Shown here: piece after piece, positions 36,438-47,719 of the stretch
Numbering within the stretch: position 1 is the first letter of the stretch
How the letters are laid out: each line of letters begins with the position of its first letter
Assembly: GCA_947095535.1 (NCBI GenBank)
Contig: OX352773.1
Span: 168,652,438 to 168,716,437 of the forward strand
Direction: 5' to 3'
Length of the DNA: 64,000 nt
Origin: Poecilobothrus nobilitatus
Taxonomy: Eukaryota > Arthropoda > Insecta > Diptera > Dolichopodidae
Program-made: the position numbers and the translations under genes
The notes under the pieces: generated by a model
Told to the model about the DNA's origin: nothing
The model's database searches: none
Seen by the model: the letters and a program-made list of their open reading frames with translations, nothing else

Positions 36438-37737
36438 TTTTAGCACATTTCCAAAAAAATTTTGAAAAAATGTGCTTATTAGTTTCACTCTGTCCGTCCG
36501 TCCGTCCGTCTGTTTACAAAACTTCTACACTGTTAAAGATAGAGAAAAAAAATTTTAACCATGGGTAGGTCTCATAAAAAAAATAATTTTGTGGAACAAC
36601 TTTTTCATGTAGCCCCCCATTACGGAGCTACAGCCCCTCAAACTTTTAAAAAGCCCTATTTTTAAATGCATATATCTTATGTTCTGCTAAAGATTTTTTC
36701 AATCTAAAAACGTCATTTGACAGGTATTTCTTTTATCTTTGTAAATTAATATCAAGATTATACAATTTTTTTAAATTTAGTATTTAAATTTACCGTTATG
36801 TGAAAACCAAATTTTGCATGATTTTTCTACTTTCATAACTCCGGCACGCTTCTAGATAGAAGCTTGAAATTTTGAGGCAAGAAAGAACTTTTAGAATTAG
36901 TATAAGTTTGCTCAGAAAATTTTTTCGGACCACCCCCTGTTTATTAGCTATTGAAAATAAAAAATTGAAAATTTGCTATTTTTAAACACCTGTAACTTAG
37001 GAACCTGTACACATTTTACTTCTGCAAGATATAAAAATTAAAGCTACAATAATATATTTTCACGTGTGTCAAAGGTTTATTTAAGATGCAAAGGGTTCCA
37101 AAGTTGCAGCTCTTCAAAATTGCAAAAAAGCCCCATTTTCAGATGTATATATCTCGGGCTCTGCAATTTTGCAATCTAAAACCGCCAGAAGATTGAAAAT
37201 TTTATTATCTACATAAAACAATATCAAAATTAAGTAATATTTTGTAATTTACGATTTAAATTCACCGTTATGTGAAAACCACATTTTGCATGAAATTTCT
37301 TTTTTTATAACTCCGGCATCCCTTTAGATAGGAACCTGAAATTTTGAGACAAGAAAGAACTTTTAGAATTAGTATAAGTTTTCTCAGAAAATTTTTTGGT
37401 AGCGCCCCCTTTTTAAGAGTTATTACGCCTCAAAAATTGAAAATTTGCTATTTTTAGACACCTGTAAGTTAGGCACCTGTACAAATTTTTCTTCGGAAAG
37501 ACATGAAAATTAAAGGTTCAATATTATATTTTTACGTGTGTTAACGGGTTTTCTTAGTTATATAGGATTCCGGACTTACAGCCCTTCAAAATTTCAAAAA
37601 TGTCCTATTTTCACATTTTTTCTTATTACAAAAAATTTCTTAAATTTTGAAATTTTTGTGCAAGTCACAATTCTAAACAGTTTGTATTGTCTTTTGGAAA
37701 TGTGTGCTTTTAAAAACCGTTGGTTTACATTCTACCT
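36438..37737 (+). mobile_element. Family A element, full-length type
   Basis: 5' end 'tttttagcacatttccaaaa', CCGT microsatellite at 36495-36512, two internal modules, 3' end 'ggtttacattctacctgatt'. The usual CTTGTTT end is altered to CTGATTT. Very similar to the copy at 17770-19076. Confidence 0.85.
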
Positions 37738-38743
37738 GATTTCTCAATATTATTAATAAAGGCTACTAATTTATAAAATAAGCTTTATGGTGACTATTAG
37801 GGAAAAAACTTTAATTAAATCGAACTCAAATTTTATATAAATTATTAAACAGTGTTAAAGTTAAAGGATTTTTTTTTAATAATTTTTTCAAACAACAATT
37901 TAGACACCTTTTTTAGACCATCTTTTATAAATAATTAAACTTTTAAATACATATAAATTAAATACAGATGAATGAAAATATTTTTTCTCTTACAACTTTA
38001 ATTTAATCTGCAACAATGAAACATTTTAAGTGAATTGCATTAATTTGACGGTTATACTAATAAAATAATGTATACAATCAAATTAAGATATAAAATAAAA
38101 TCAATTTAAAATATAATTTATAGTTTAATAATCATTTGCCAATATAAATTTCAAATAATAGACAATTTTTCGTTAAAAATACAAAATTTTTTCAAGTTAA
38201 TGACGAGCAAAATTTTTAATATGAACACTAATATAATATAATAGATACAATAAAAATAATTTATTTCTTAGAATTTCACTCTTTATAAAAGAAATAAATA
38301 TTAGTTTTAATTGAAAAACTAATATTTTGTTTTGTTTAGAAAATTAAACAATAATTTATTTTTATATTTTAGAAATATATGGTAAAAACACACTGTTATC
38401 AAAGATCATATTTTAAAGATCAATGCCAGTATTAAATCCTTGTGCTAATTAATAATTATTCAATAAAACAACGATAAGGTAACGATAAGTTTTAACAGAT
38501 GTAAGTTTTTTTCCTAGTTTAAATATTTCTGTATTTTCTTCCTATTTAGGAAGTATTCTTACATTATTATTATGTATTTTATATCATCATATTCTATTTA
38601 TTTTGATATTATTTTTATTTTTATTTATTTTTCATTTATTATACTAATCTATAATTTTTTTTTGTAATATGGTAAAATTATTATTAAAGAATAATAAAAC
38701 CTAAAAGTATGCAATTTTATTTAACATTTTATATAAGTAAAAC
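37738..38743. other. AT-rich spacer before LINE 1
   Basis: Nothing recognised. Confidence 0.45.
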
Positions 38744-38756
38744 GGGATCCCCAAGC
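38744..38756. repeat. Target-site duplication of LINE 1, left copy
   Basis: GGGATCCCCAAGC, repeated exactly at 45409-45421 directly after the poly-A tail. This fixes both ends of the element. Confidence 0.9.
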
Positions 38757-38790
38757 GATTCGAGTTTTGAACGCGAAAGTGAAAGGACGT
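38757..38790 (+). promoter_or_regulatory. Putative internal DPE-type promoter of LINE 1
   Basis: The element starts 'gattcgag' and has GGACGT at 38785-38790, about +29 from the first base. Jockey-group LINEs use a downstream promoter element of the form RGWCGTG near +28, so position and sequence both fit. No TATA box is needed in such promoters. Inferred; the true start base is uncertain by one. Confidence 0.45.
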
Positions 38791-39004
38791 AGCTATAACA
38801 CAAAAATTCAATTAAAAATAAAACATCACAAAAAATAACAGAAATTGCTTTTCTTTATTTTTTTCTGTTTTTATTTTTTTTTCTTTTTTTTCCTATTATC
38901 TTAAAAATTGAATCAAAAAAAAAAAAGAAAAAATTTAACACTTGCTATAGTAATAAGTAGTAAGTTTCCATATAATTGGACTCCTTTAACACAGGATATC
39001 AATT

Positions 39005-40283
39005 ATGGAAAATGATATTAATTTACCCACAAACGGATTGAAAACTGCTGTAAATCAAAAAGTAAACGAAGTTTTGAATAAAAGCATTTCCAAGCCAAAT
39101 ACTAAAATGAAACAAAACAAGGAAGTTCGTGAATTAAAATTAATTATTGAAAAGTTGCAAAACGAAAATAATAAACTTATAAAACTTTTAAAGGCCAATA
39201 ATGGTGGTGAAGGGCCAAGCTCAAGTGGAAATTGTTTTCTTCCTCAGATGGATGTGGCTGATGATGATTCCAAGATAAATGTTTCACTAAATTCATCTTC
39301 CAAAAGTGTCAACGAGCCTGAGGCCAACGCATTAGAGTTAGGAATAGAAGAGTTGGCTAAAAGAACAAAAGAAAAAAAAAAAAAAAACTACAACACATAT
39401 ACCGACCTTTGAAAGTACTCCACGTGCTCAGCAAAAGCCAATTGAGAGTGTCCAGAACACAAAAAAACGTATGCCACCAATCAACTTTGGAAAAACGGAT
39501 ATAAAAATGCTGAAAGAATTACTTTCCAAAAGTCTAAAAATTAAAGATTTCCTGATTAAACAATCAGGGGAAAATAATAACGTTCTCTATACCTTCAACA
39601 TTGAAGAATTCAAAAAAGCACGTGAACTTCTTGATAAATCTGGAATTAATTATTACACGTTTACTCCAAAAGAAGACAAGAAAATTACACTTGTACTCAA
39701 AGGCTTAAGCAACAGCTACTCATATGAAGAGGTTTTGGCAATCCTGAAAGAATATGATAACGATGTCATCAAATTTGAGAAAGTAACAAGACTTACCACA
39801 AAAATTACATCTGCTAAAGGCATAATCCTACCTCATTTTATTGTGCAGGCATCACCACAGAGCTCAATAAATGATATATCCAGAATAAAATCCATCGACC
39901 ATCAAATTATTAAATGGGAGCGAATCAACAAATCATCATATAGAAGCTGTCCAGTTTATCAGGAAAAAATAAAAAAGCAGCACGAAAGCAAGGAAATAGT
40001 CAAAAGACGTATAGCAACTAAGCACATGGCAACGAATTTTGTACAGCCCAACATATCATTTTCAAATGTAGTGAGTAGAAATAATAACATTAGTAGTAGT
40101 AATAGTAATACCAATAATAACATGAATAACATTAACACTGATATTTTATTAGAAATACGTAATAGTATTATAGATTTAAATAAAAAAATTAATAATATAG
40201 AAAAAAATAATAATACTAACACCAATAGAATTAATATATTATTCGATTGTATGAACATTGAATCCAATCAACAATATGTCTAA
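39005..40283 (+). pseudogene. LINE 1 ORF1, gag-like RNA-binding protein, frameshifted
   Basis: ORF1 proteins of this group coat the element RNA. The first 135 codons (39005-39412) are acidic/Lys-rich with a predicted helix (KEVRELKLIIEKLQNENNKL). The frame breaks in a run of 16 A (39372-39387). The next frame (ATG at 39471, open from the A run) carries the pre-zinc-knuckle domain of Jockey ORF1: NYYTFTPKEDKKITLVLKGL, then SIDHQIIKWERIN. The three CCHC knuckles expected next are absent: the text passes directly to SSYRSCPVYQEKIKK, which normally lies at the end of the third knuckle. The tail is Asn-rich with a coiled-coil-like segment (ILLEIRNSIIDLNKKINNIE). One extra A in the tract would explain the frame change. 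Ends at TAA 40281-40283, overlapping ORF2 by 8 bases. Confidence 0.8.
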
Positions 40284-43200
40284 TCCAACAAGCACATATA
40301 AAGTCATTTCAATAAATGTCAACTCTCTTATCTCATACAGCAAAAAATACGCACTTATGCACTTTATAGAGAACAACAATCCAGACATTATTTGTATATG
40401 TGAAACAAAGTTGAAACCATCTGATCATATGTCACTAGACAATTATGATTTTATTAGAAAAGATCGAAAAAATGCTATTGACGGTGGCGGTGTTGCCATA
40501 GCAATTAAAAAATATCTTAACTACCAAATTGTAAATAATTACATTTTCGATCAATTTACATGCATCGAAACTTGTATCATATCCCTGCAATTAAAGCAAA
40601 ACAAAAAATTATATATAATTTCTATTTACGCACCAAATAGAAATTCACCTAATTTTTTGACAGAACTTGAAAAAATTTTTCAAACATTAAATTTATCCAA
40701 TATTAACAATTTTTTTATATTAACGGGCGATTTTAACGCCAAACATACTTCTGGTCGAACGTTGTTAACAACACTCGTGGTACCCAATTGTATAATTGGA
40801 TCCAAAAAAATTACATACTGTATAAAATGAAACTACATTTGTCAGACGCACCCACACTACCACGTGCAAACTCATACATAGATTTAGCCATTACCGATGT
40901 GAGAATAGCTGTAAGTTTCTCTCAAACCTATAACAAGCTTACAACTCTGCCATATGATAGTGATCATAATGCTATTTGTATTCCGTTCTGTATTAATAAT
41001 GAACAAGTTCTAAGTAAAGAGTTACCATGTGAAGAAAAATTCGATTTCAATAATATTAATTGGAATAGATTTCGTAGAAAATTAGATCGAAATTACTTAA
41101 CTGAATATCTTAACACGGATAATAAAATTGTGGATAATTGCAACATATCGTTGCAAAATATAAATTTTCATCTCCTAAAATTAAATAAAATTATTCAACA
41201 AACCATGAACGAAATAATTCCTAAAACAAAATTCACAAATAACTTAAATAAATTTAACTCCCGAAAACTTAAACAACTTTTGAAAAAAACGAGGAAGAAT
41301 ACAGTTGACTTTGTCAACTCTTAGATACCCGTACGAACCGTTAGTATGTTCACAGCCACTCTGCTTACAATATTATTTTTTTAATATTTTAGTATTTTAA
41401 AATAATTTGGGTGAATTTTATAATTTCTAGAACTATGGGTTGTACATATATTCAAACTATATGTTTATATGACCATTCTTCAAAAGCAGATTCTAACCTT
41501 CCACATAACGATTATCAATCCAAAACTTTTCCAAATATTCTATAGCACCATTTAATACTAAGCGGTAAATGTATATTAAATTTACTAAGTACAAAACAGT
41601 AAATATAATTTTAAATATTATATTATATTATATTTAAATATTCCATTGACAGAATAATTTCTTATAAGTACAATAAAATACATATGTGTATGTAAATACG
41701 GCGCTATATAATATACATCTATACTCTTATCATTCATTCACTAGTGACATATACGATATGTAAATAAACATGATATTATATAAGTATGTATATCAATATC
41801 ATATAAATAAAAATTCTTCAAGCAACCGTTATGTTGTTTATTAATTTACATTTTTTTGTACTACGCATTATATGCTCAACAATTTCAAATTATCGAGTAA
41901 AACAAAATGCAAAAAATTTTAGTTAAAGAAATTTGTTAGAAAATTTGAAAAAATCAAGTAACACTTTCGTCAATTATAAAGTAACCCTATATTATTAAAA
42001 AAAGTTGTTAACAGAAATAAAAATATAATGTTGGAGCTTTAATTTTTGTGTATTACTTCAAAAAAATTTTAACAGGTGTTCAAGTTACAGGTGTTTAAAA
42101 ATAGGAAATTTTCAGTTTTTGACCCCTTACAGCTCCTAAACGGGGGGTGATACAAATAAAATTTCTGAAATGACTCATACTAATTTTCAAAGATCTAACT
42201 TCTGTCAAAATTTCAAGTTTCCAACTTTAACCGTTTAGAAGATGGAAGGGTTAAAGAATTTTGCAAAATTTTAGTTTCGCATAACGGTAAATTAAGACAC
42301 CGTATGCAACAAAAGTATATTTATTGTATATATACTTTTAAAGCTAATGAAAGTAGTAATCGTTTGGCGTTTTCAAAATGAAGATATACCTTATACAACT
42401 TGTGCTATAACAATTTAAATGTAGAGCTTTTTTGAACCTTTGGGAAGCTGTAGCTCCGTAACGGGTGGGGCTACAAAAAAAAGTTATTAAAACTAAAATT
42501 AATATTTTTGTGAGATCTATCAGTAGTTAAAATTTCATAGCTCTATTGCAAAAAAAATGTGGAGATCTAAAAGTTAGGTGTTCGAGAGCTACCCTAAGGC
42601 TTGGTCCAAACTCAACCAAAAAAAATAGGGAACCTACAAATTACTCCCAAAATATTTTGTGTAAATTTCAAGATTCTAGCTTTCTTAGTTTTTGAGTTAG
42701 CGTGCTGACGGACGGACGGACGGACGGACGGACGGACATGGCTCAAAAGTCTTAGAATTTTTTTCTGATCCGATCCATACCTTTGAAGGTATATCTAGCT
42801 CGCTTATTTCGAGGTGTTACAAACGGAGGAGTAATTTTATTATACCCGATCCTATCGTACGGGTATAAAAAGCTCTTTGTTAAACGATATCCACAAAATT
42901 TAAAAACAAAGACTCGATTTCTCTACTCAAGATATTCAACTACTTAAAAGCTTACTTAATAATATAAACACACTCATTAAACAACAAATTAAAATAGAAA
43001 TAAGTAATTACTACAAAAACCGCCTTCAAAATATATCTCCACAAAGTAATATGTTTCCCCAAATCAATAAAATATTTCGAAAAAATAAATATAACCAAAT
43101 CATGAAGTTGCATATAGATTCAAACAATATTAATCTTTTAAATCAGAATAACATTAACGTTAACAATTTGGAAAAAACTAACACAAACAAATTTATTTTA

Positions 43201-45075
43201 AAAGATTCAAGTCAAATTTATAATCTTATGGGCTCTTATTTAGAACAAACTCACAAAATAAATATACCAACAAACAGTAGATTCCACACTAAAGTAGAAA
43301 ATAAAGTTCAACAATTCAAAATTAATTTCGAACAATTAAGATCCAATAGTATAACTTTATCCACATTTTCCAATATAAATAAATCGTCAATGCAATACGG
43401 CGAAAATAGCAAATTCACAAACCTTGAAGAAATTAAGGCAAAGCTTAAAGCGTTAAAAAATAAAGTTTCATCAGGAAACGATAATATACCAAATGTGGTA
43501 CTAAAAAATTTAAGTAATTTTATAATTTCGAAATATGTTATAATTTTTAATAATGCAATTAACAATTCGTATTTTCCAAATATATGGAAAACTGCGAAAA
43601 CTATATTGCTAAAGAAACCAGGCAAAGATCCAACTGACCCAAATAATTATAGGCCTATAAGTTTAATGCCTAACATAAGCAAGGTTTATGAAACTATTAT
43701 CAACGATAAAATTACAAAATTCGTCAACGAAAACAATCTAATTCCACAAAATCAATTTGGTTTTAGATATAAGCATAGTACCATACATACAATCAACAAA
43801 CTTACATCTGATATATGTTGGTTTATTAATAAAAAATTAACTGTAGGTGCTTGTCTAATTGACTTAGAAAAAGCTTTTAATACTATTTGGCTAGATGGTT
43901 TAATTTATAAACTTATAAAATACAAAATTCCTCAATACTTGATCACTATAATTCATGGTATGTTATACGATAATTCCTTCGAAATTGTTAACAAGGCAAA
44001 AACGCCATATAAAAAATTTCATATCGAAAACGGGCTGCAACAGGGTATAGTCAACGCACCAATCCTGTTTTCGATCTATATCTCCGAGTTGTTATTTCTA
44101 TTGGATAGAATAAAAGGCAATAATTATACACTAGCCTTCGCGGATGATATAATAATTTACTCCGCGAATGACACCGTAAATAGCATTCAATCCAAAATAC
44201 AAAAAATGTTCAATACCGTCTTGGACTATTGTAAAGTTTGGATATTAAAAATGAACTTCAATAAATGTGAAACCATATTATTTCGTGATACGGTTGACAA
44301 AACAAGTTCAGACATTAGAAGGAACTGGAAAAATTTTTTTATAAAATCTCCAAATTCAACTCTTTCTAACAGAAAAGTTGTCAAATATCTCGGAGTTCAT
44401 TTACATCAAAATCTGAACTATATCGAGCATATAAAACACACAATTCTTAAAGGTAACAAAGCATTTATGGCTGCCAAAAACCTGTTCTACAATAAAAACA
44501 TTAGCAACCGGGTCAAAATAATATGTTACCAAACATTAATAAGGCCAACACTTACATATGGTGTACCCATATGGTACAACATTAGTGGAAGCCTAATGGA
44601 AAAAATACGTAAGTTCGAAAGAAAGTGCATAAGAGTATGTATTAACAAACATCGAAAGCCTGAATCCGACTACAAGCATTACTATTCCAATAAATACTTG
44701 TACAAGGAAGCAAAAATCATAAGAATCGATAATTTTATCATAAAATTAGTTCGAGATCATTATGATAGAGCACTAAAAACTCCTGAAAATGGTCTAATAT
44801 CACATATATTTTACCACAATGAGGAGTACATTAAAAAGACTTTGCTCACTGGCTTCATAGCCCCTGAGCATTTTATCTTTTTGAATAAAAATGGTTACAT
44901 TCAAAACCAAAGGCATGTCCCTATATTATTTCACTATAATAGACGGGCCACATGTAAAAAAATTGAATACGACCCAGGCAATATTAATGGAGACAATTTA
45001 AAATATGACATGTCCATACCGGACAAAGACAAATACATTAAAAAACGATATTGGTGGTTGGATGAGATTTCATAG
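40276..45075 (+). pseudogene. LINE 1 ORF2, endonuclease-reverse transcriptase, interrupted
   Basis: The first in-frame ATG is 40276, in ATGTCTAA, overlapping the ORF1 stop. AP-endonuclease motifs in order: SINVNSL, CETKL, YAPN, GDFNAKH, then after a frame change SYIDLAI and SDHNAI. The frame change fits loss of one T near 40752 (the frame before reads KHTSG, the frame after resumes at WSN). At 41288 a B element interrupts the gene; coding text resumes at about 42871 but hits TAA at 42901-42903. From 43051 to 45075 a 674-codon frame holds the reverse transcriptase: NNYRPISLMPNISK, QFGFRYKHST, LIDLEKAF (motif A Asp), GLQQGIVNAPILF (motif B), AFADDIIIYS (motif C, FADD), KYLGVHLHQNLN. The catalytic residues are all present, so the RT itself looks undamaged. 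Confidence 0.88.
41288..42870 (-). mobile_element. Family B element inserted in LINE 1 ORF2
   Basis: The plus strand starts 'aacgaggaagaatacagttg', with the perfect hairpin AGTTGAC-TTT-GTCAACT, then 'atacccgtacga'. It ends 'tcgtacgggtataaaa', giving the same 12-bp subterminal repeats as at 13411-14671. GGAC microsatellite at about 42707-42737. The body matches the 13-kb copy through most of its length but is longer. No target duplication is apparent, as for rolling-circle type elements. Confidence 0.85.
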
Positions 45076-45408
45076 CAAGCAAATGCTTACTAATTTAGGT
45101 TCTAAGTAGGTTAAGTAGGCTAAGTAGGTTAAGTTAAGTTAGGGCAATTTTATTTAAAACAACCAGATATAATAATGATTTTTTAAGTTTTTTTGCATTT
45201 TGTACTTTAGATAAAATAAATTAAGTAATTTAAAATAGATAGATATAGGACAAATTAAATTTACATAAATTAACAAAAAAAAATTACTTTATTTTAAATG
45301 TTAATAATAATTGAAATGAAACCGTTTTGTAAACTTTTTTTTTAGGTTAAGCCTGTATCAAGATATATACACAATAAAATAAAAGTTTAAAAAAAAAAAA
45401 AAAAAAAA
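45076..45408 (+). other. LINE 1 3' UTR and poly-A tail
   Basis: A short degenerate tandem of 'taagtaggt/taagtt' units lies at 45098-45143. 'aataaaataaaag' at 45373-45385 may act as the polyadenylation signal. The poly-A tail of about 20 bases ends at 45408, next to the target duplication. Confidence 0.75.
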
Positions 45409-45421
45409 GGGATCCCCAAGC
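45409..45421. repeat. Target-site duplication of LINE 1, right copy
   Basis: GGGATCCCCAAGC, identical to 38744-38756. Confidence 0.9.
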
Positions 45422-47527
45422 ATACCAAAGCATATTAAAAAAATTTCTCAAAAGTGAGAATATTTATTGCTTATCACAAATTTACTAATAAAATATTCCC
45501 CATTGTGCATTGGTAATCAACGTGTTAATAATAATTAAATTTGATGAAATTTATCATAAAGAAAACTTGTAAAGAATGTTTATTTTCATTGCACACAATT
45601 GCATACTATATTTTATTGCATCCTCTATTATTTTTTTTTTTTTTTCTTTTGAAATGTCTAAAAATATAATCAATCAATTTTAAATAATATAAATATTTGT
45701 CCTTGTATTGTTTTATCCGTGTACCATTGTATATTATGGTGTTGGAATAATTTGTTTTTGCTTTTGCTTTTACAATGTAAATAAAACATTGAACTTTTCA
45801 CTACATGTCAATAAACAAACATGAACCAAGATATTATTATACTACATATTATATTATTATATCATTCTATATAAATAGTTCTTTCGATTTTACATACAAA
45901 AATATTTACAAGATACAAAATGTGTTAAGTAAAAATTTTATCGAGTCGATACAATTACAACTTCGACTTTTCTAACTCATAATATTGCGTAAGCATTGAG
46001 AATTTTCTTCCATGTGTTCTCATACAACATGGGATGAGAATGGTTTTCTGTATTTTCTGTTTTTGATTAGTTCTTGTATTTCTATAATGTTTTAAGGAGG
46101 TTTTTTTTTTCGTTTTGTACGAGGGTTGGTAAAAAACATTGAAAGTCATTCAAAGGAATTAGTAAACGTTGTTTTTCTGCTTATAGTGTTGGACTTTAAC
46201 CATCTTCAAAACCATATTTAAAAGCAAATTTTAGAATAGAAACTTTAATAGAGTTTAATTTCAACGATTACAATGCGGAAGAAAGCTTTGGAAAATTAAG
46301 AGGAAAAATTTGAAGGGATATTTTTAAGAAAAATATTATTTTTCTTTTTCAACTTTATTAAAACGTACACATAATATGAATTACCAATTTAGGGATATTG
46401 TAAAAACATTTTGTAATTCGAAAGTATCTCCAATGAGTAATATTGTGTGAAAATTCCTATTCTTGTATCACAGAATTGATCATTTTTTTTATTTGGTTTA
46501 CAGTTTTCTTTTTGTTTGTCTCTACATTTTACAATATTATTCAATTGTTGTTTTTTTTGGGAGAAAAATATAGCACTTAATAGTTTTTTATTTACTTTTC
46601 TAAACACTTTCAACAAGTTTTTGCATTTATGTTATGTCATGTTGATTTTTAAATCGATTGGACAAAGAATGTGTACTTTATCAAACAATATGATGTCAAT
46701 ATATTGCTTTTATTATAAAAATGATATTATTGCAACATACTCTTCATACCATATATTCAGATATTCATGGAAATTTTAATATTTCCGACATATATGGCCT
46801 AAAATGTTCATTAAAATACATACATGAAAAATTTCTATATACACAAATTAGATTCAAATGAAGCACTTGAATAAAGCATCAATATAAAGTATTTGTGTGT
46901 AAATGATATGATATAATTTATTTAATATTTTTTCTTATTGAAAATTATTGTTTTTGTTTTGAATTATTGTTTAGTTGACTTAATTAGTTTCGATTTTCTT
47001 TGCCATAAATGATGCCATCCCCGATAATTTTGCAGATTTTGATGATGAAGCTATAATAAATTTCATTAACATTTCTGGGCATCTCTTTTAGCGAATACGA
47101 TATTAAAGGCTTAAAATTGACGGTTTAAAAAGGTTAAATTAGAAAACGAAAGGTACATGCTCAAATAACTGTAAATATTTTTACAATGATCGTAGCTATC
47201 TAAGAATTTTGGGTTCCGAAGGATAGTTCTGAGGAAAGCATATAACTTCGCAAAAACAAAAAGTAGCCTTGTAAATGCTAAAGGGTAATATTTAAAAGTA
47301 CATGGAAATTTTTAAATTTTTGTTACAAATTTTAAAAGAAATAATAATGAACGCAACTTAAATCATTTTTATATGGGATTTAATTTTTTTTTTATAAAAA
47401 ATCTCAAAAATTTTTTGCAATAACAACCCAGAAGACTAAAGCTGCAATTTAGAACTCTTTAGATAGACAGAGAAAAAAATAAAATCTATAAATGTTTATC
47501 AAATCATTGTAGTTCTATCTCGAAAAA
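45422..47527. other. AT-rich spacer
   Basis: Open frames on both strands here are low-complexity and lack protein character. Nothing recognised. Confidence 0.45.
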
Positions 47528-47719
47528 AACAAGGCAGAATATAAACCAACGGTTTCTAAAAGCGCACATTTCCAAAAGATAATACAAACTTTGTTTAGAA
47601 ATGTGACTTGCACCAAAATTTGCAAATTTCATATAAACAAAAATGTGAAAATAGTACTTTTTTGCACTTTTGAGGGTTTGCAAGTCCGGAAGCCTATATA
47701 ACAAAGAAAAACCGTTAAC

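Larger units (their letters stand above)
38757..45408 (+). mobile_element. Full-length Jockey-type LINE, inactivated
   Basis: A non-LTR retrotransposon bounded by a 13-bp target duplication and ending in a poly-A tail. Order: 5' UTR with internal promoter, ORF1 (gag-like), ORF2 (AP-type endonuclease, then reverse transcriptase), 3' UTR, poly-A. Without the nested B element (41288-42870) it is about 5.07 kb, a usual size for the Jockey group. It is defective: ORF1 frameshift in a poly-A run, one-base deletion in the endonuclease, insertion, and a stop in the linker. The near-intact 674-codon RT frame and perfect target duplication suggest a moderately recent insertion. Clade placement rests on the ORF1 type and RT motifs, not on a tree. 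Confidence 0.9.

Noticed and set aside
39959..40267. Leucine-rich 102-codon minus-strand frame resembling a membrane protein
   Set aside because: Antisense of the Asn/Ile-rich tail of LINE 1 ORF1.
43308..43625. 105-codon minus-strand frame
   Set aside because: Antisense shadow of the LINE 1 reverse transcriptase.
45098..45143. TTAGG-like telomere repeat
   Set aside because: Units are irregular (taagtaggt, taagtt) and lie in the 3' UTR of LINE 1; flies lack TTAGG telomeres.
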